Below the pieces are notes generated by a model. The model did no database searches. It was not told where the DNA came from and was given only the letters and a program-made list of their open reading frames with translations. A program made the position numbers and the translations under genes. From the NCBI GenBank assembly GCA_913020705.1, contig CAJWBY010000190.1:1-7525 (forward strand): a DNA stretch of 7,525 bases, read 5' to 3'. Every line of letters begins with the position of its first letter. Position 1 is the stretch's first letter. This DNA is from an uncultured Colwellia sp. Its GTDB lineage: Bacteria; Pseudomonadota; Gammaproteobacteria; Enterobacterales; Alteromonadaceae. This document shows, piece after piece, positions 6,127 to 7,525 of this stretch.

Positions 6127-6218
6127 TAACAAGCTGTTCAAGCGGGACAAAAAACAGTTTGCTGTTTCGTCCCTCAACATTTTAGCAAACAATTTTTTGC
6201 CCCTTAACAGGGCGTTAG
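6127..6218 (+). repeat. attC site of cassette 9
   Basis: TAACAAG at 6127. CGGG-A-CAAAAAA pairs with TTTTTTGCCCC, with one unpaired A. Inner stem CAGTTTGCT against AGCAAAC, as in the site at 4544-4630. Right end AGGGCGTTAG. Confidence 0.94.
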
Positions 6219-6243
6219 CATTCAAATCAAGTATGGAGAAAAA

Positions 6244-6558
6244 ATGAAGTTTTTATTATCAATTACAGGATGTTTATTTTTAGCGGGCTGCGCAACTGGC
6301 TATCAAGAATATACTTGGTCTGGTGGTTATAAAGATAAAGAGTTAGGTGAGAATCACTACTTAGTTGAATACTATGGCAATGGAACAACCTCAACTGAAA
6401 TGCTTAAAAGTTTTTGGAGCAAGCGTGCGGAACAATTATGCTCTAAAGGTTACGATGTAATTGGTGAAGATAACGGTAAAACTGATGGTGGTATATTTCT
6501 TGGTGGCATAGTGTCAATCGCTCATCCTTGGTTAAAAGCCGAAATACAGTGTAAATAA
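6244..6558 (+). CDS. Small lipoprotein, CC0125/CC1285 type
   Basis: The product has 104 aa. ATG 6244 follows GGAG (6235-6238) by 5 nt. The signal peptide ends in lipobox LAGC with Cys at residue 16, so the protein should be lipidated and envelope-bound. The mature part carries the small-lipoprotein pattern GGYKDKELGENHYLVEYYGNG (from 27), followed by TSTEMLKSFWSKRAEQLCSKGYDV. It matches what I recall of the CC0125/CC1285 lipoprotein family, whose signature is GY.....L....Y.V.F.GN......A.....RAAEL....G. A Gly-rich segment GGIFLGGIV (82-90) and a C-terminal Cys103 follow. Cys66 and Cys103 could form a disulphide. The function of the family is unknown. The gene is alone in its cassette and ends 4 nt before the attC. 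Confidence 0.85.
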   Translation: MKFLLSITGCLFLAGCATGYQEYTWSGGYKDKELGENHYLVEYYGNGTTSTEMLKSFWSKRAEQLCSKGYDVIGEDNGKTDGGIFLGGIVSIAHPWLKAEIQCK

Positions 6559-6562
6559 ATGC

Positions 6563-6655
6563 TAACAAGTTACTCAAACGGACGCTAAACAGTTGGCTAG
6601 CGCTCGTTCCTCGCAATTTTAGCCAACAATTTCGCGCCGCTTAGTAAGGCGTTAT
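6563..6655 (+). repeat. attC site of cassette 10
   Basis: TAACAAG at 6563, ACGG-A-CGC against GCGCCG in the L arms, inner stem CAGTTGGCT against AGCCAAC, right end AAGGCGTTAT. Apart from the R-proximal bases and a two-base gap in the loop, it is almost the same sequence as the site at 7434-7525. Confidence 0.94.
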
Positions 6656-6946
6656 GCGTCAGCGCGAATTCAGTTTAAATTGTTTTTCACTGTTGGTGTT
6701 TTATAAAAGTTTTCGCACTTGTTGCCTATTCTTTATTTTGGTAACTTAAGTGCCAAATATTTAGTTTCAGCTATTGGTTAAACATTTTTTCGCCAAAGTG
6801 GTTTGGTGGTAAAAGTCACATTATTTAAGTGTCTCAAAATTCATGGTTTGGTGTGTCGCACTGCGTGGGAGTTTTTTAATGCTACGGTCGGGCTGCCACG
6901 AAACCTTATATAAATTGCGTTGTTTGTGGTATTCACAACCAGCGCA
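6656..6946 (+). other. Body of cassette 11: no gene
   Basis: This is a gene-less cassette body of 291 bp. The only frame, 6843-7028, would encode 61 aa, has no ribosome site, and runs on into the attC, where NKLLKRT is simply the translated R''/L'' sequence, so I reject it. The body is T-rich on the + strand. Its general style (TTAAATTGTTTTTCACTGTTGG, GCACTGCGTGGGAG) recalls the non-coding cassettes of vibrio arrays, an impression from memory. A small dyad, TTGTG-GTATT-CACAA (6924-6938), lies just before the attC. Such a cassette might carry a promoter or a small RNA. Confidence 0.65.
6680..6707 (+). promoter_or_regulatory. Possible sigma-70 promoter in cassette 11
   Basis: TTGTTT (6680-6685), a 16-nt spacer, then TATAAA (6702-6707). 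The -10 matches five of six consensus bases, while the -35 matches only TTG. It points toward cassette 12, about 350 bp further on. In AT-rich DNA such pairs arise by chance, so this is a weak call. Confidence 0.22.
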
Positions 6947-7039
6947 TAACAAGTTGCTCAAACGGACAAATAACAGCTGGCTGCGCTCGTGCCTCGCACA
7001 TTTTAGCCAACTATTATTTGCCCCTTAGCAAAGCGTTAT
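6947..7039 (+). repeat. attC site of cassette 11
   Basis: TAACAAG at 6947. ACGG-A-CAAATA pairs with TATTTGCCCC, with one unpaired A. Inner stem CAGCTGGCT against AGCCAAC. The right end is AAAGCGTTAT, with AGCG in place of the usual GGCG just before GTT. The last three bases of the R' box together with G7040 contain an ATG of the next reading frame. Confidence 0.93.
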
Positions 7040-7044
7040 GTATC

Positions 7045-7050
7045 TAGGAG
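7045..7050 (+). promoter_or_regulatory. Ribosome binding site that selects TTG 7056
   Basis: TAGGAG sits 5 nt before an in-frame TTG at 7056 and downstream of the ATG at 7038. That ATG overlaps the attC R' box and has only recombination-site sequence upstream. Initiation at TTG is therefore better supported. Confidence 0.6.
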
Positions 7051-7055
7051 TTGTC

Positions 7056-7436
7056 TTGAGTTCTCGGTTTAATAAAAAGTCTCTGATTCGCTGGAAGGTC
7101 TATATAGATCGGTCAAAAATGTATATGGGCTATATACAGTTTTTGCTTATAATTTTTGTTACTATCGAATCTTTAGGCGATAGCCCAGTAAAGGAGTTTG
7201 TATTTAATAGTCCATTGGTTGCAATCCCTGTTATTCTGGTAATTTTTGTGTTGGCTTCTTTGTTGATTGGTTACTTAGATTCTAGACTCGGGTTTCGTGA
7301 AGAAGAAATTAGAAATCACTCTAAATCTAATCCAGTATTAATGGATATTCAAAAATCTCTTAATGAGCTAAATGATAAAATAGCACAAATAGAACAAGGT
7401 AAAATAAACAAAAATTCCGACGAAAAAGATACATAA
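7056..7436 (+). CDS. Two-helix membrane protein with C-terminal coiled coil, unknown function
   Basis: The product is 126 aa from TTG 7056, chosen because TAGGAG precedes it by 5 nt. An ATG at 7038 would add six residues but lies in the R' core. A basic N-terminus (SSRFNKKSLIRWKVYIDRSK) precedes two transmembrane segments, at about 22-40 and 54-74. Next comes GYLDSRLGFREEEIRNHSKSNPV (72-94), then a heptad-like, Leu/Ile-spaced stretch MDIQKSLNELNDKIAQIEQ (96-114), probably a coiled coil in the cytoplasm, and a polar tail. The topology, with both ends inside, suggests a small oligomeric inner-membrane protein or a partner-binding protein. I do not recognise a named family. The stop TAA 7434-7436 is also the first three bases of the attC R'' box, so gene and site overlap. 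Confidence 0.8.
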   Translation: MSSRFNKKSLIRWKVYIDRSKMYMGYIQFLLIIFVTIESLGDSPVKEFVFNSPLVAIPVILVIFVLASLLIGYLDSRLGFREEEIRNHSKSNPVLMDIQKSLNELNDKIAQIEQGKINKNSDEKDT

Positions 7437-7525
7437 CAAGCTATTCAAACGGACGCTAAACAGTTGGCTAGCTTCGTTCCTCGCAATTTTAGCCAACAAT
7501 TTCGCGCCGCTTAATAGGGCGTTAG
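7434..7525 (+). repeat. attC site of cassette 12 (complete to R' core)
   Basis: TAACAAG at 7434, ACGG-A-CGC against GCGCCG, inner stem CAGTTGGCT against AGCCAAC, and GGGCGTTAG as the last bases of the window. The next cassette starts just outside. The central part is almost identical to 6563-6655. Confidence 0.93.

Larger units (their letters stand above)
1..7525 (+). mobile_element. Chromosomal integron gene-cassette array (partial)
   Basis: Eleven well-formed attC sites, one decayed attC and the tail of another recur every 0.3-1.6 kb, and every credible gene lies between two of them in the same orientation. This is the arrangement of a sedentary integron array, where integrase IntI excises single cassettes by recombining folded attC bottom strands. 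Cleavage falls between G and TT of GTTRRRY, which gives cassettes of about 11-1294 (composite), 1295-2278, 2279-2737, 2738-4299, 4300-4626, 4627-5141, 5142-5784, 5785-6214, 6215-6651, 6652-7035 and 7036-7521. No intI, attI or array promoter is in the window. By the usual polarity the integrase end lies to the left. The array continues on both sides. Confidence 0.97.

Noticed and set aside
6843..7028. 61-aa frame in cassette 11
   Set aside because: No ribosome binding site, and the last third is translated attC sequence.
1..7525. CRISPR array or defence operon
   Set aside because: The regularly recurring 87-97 bp elements have the R/L box architecture of attC, vary in sequence, and flank genes instead of uniform spacers. 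No Cas or known defence domains were seen.
1..7525. Insertion sequence or transposase
   Set aside because: No transposase or integrase-like protein is encoded. The inverted repeats found are cassette ends, explained by attC structure.

Overview
This window is a stretch of a chromosomal (super)integron gene-cassette array. It holds about twelve short cassettes in a row, all on the + strand, each with at most one gene and each ending in an attC recombination site of about 87-97 bp. The attC sites share the layout TAACAAG ... GG(A)C ... CAGTTGGCT - loop - AGCCAAC ... GCC.CTTA ... GCGTTAG/T. The low G+C, the VCR-like attC sites of even length, and the mix of lipoproteins, small membrane proteins, GNAT, VOC and DUF1493 genes suggest a marine gammaproteobacterium (Vibrio, Pseudoalteromonas or Shewanella-like). 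The genus cannot be fixed from this sequence. No integrase, attI or Pc promoter is present. From the polarity, the integrase end should lie to the left.

Layout. 1-14: tail of an upstream attC. Cassette 1 (from 11): VOC/glyoxalase-fold gene broken by a frameshift and an in-frame stop, followed at 454-548 by a decayed attC whose R' core is lost. Cassette 2 (to 1294): chimeric GNAT protein. Cassette 3 (1295-2278): 280-aa lipoprotein of unknown function. Cassette 4 (2279-2737): four-helix membrane protein. Cassette 5 (2738-4299): exported serine beta-lactamase-like hydrolase, the largest cassette. Cassette 6 (4300-4626): no convincing gene, but a perfect 10-bp hairpin. Cassette 7 (4627-5141): small exported protein with four cysteines. 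Cassette 8 (5142-5784): polytopic membrane protein. Cassette 9 (5785-6214): DUF1493, acyl-carrier-protein-like. Cassette 10 (6215-6651): small lipoprotein of the CC0125/CC1285 type. Cassette 11 (6652-7035): no gene. Cassette 12 (7036-7521): two-helix membrane protein with a C-terminal coiled coil. The window ends exactly at the R' core of the last attC.

The genes do not form a pathway. They are independent mobile units collected by integrase, and most of the intact products are exported or membrane-bound. The strongest pattern is that nine of the ten well-bounded cassettes carry, at their own two ends, perfect inverted repeats of 8-14 bp that usually run past the 7-bp R boxes. These ends meet only in the excised circle, where they would lengthen the attC stem. 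The exceptions are cassette 6 and the composite cassette 1+2, which also has the decayed attC, the pseudogene and the chimeric GNAT, so it looks like a scar of cassette fusion or deletion.
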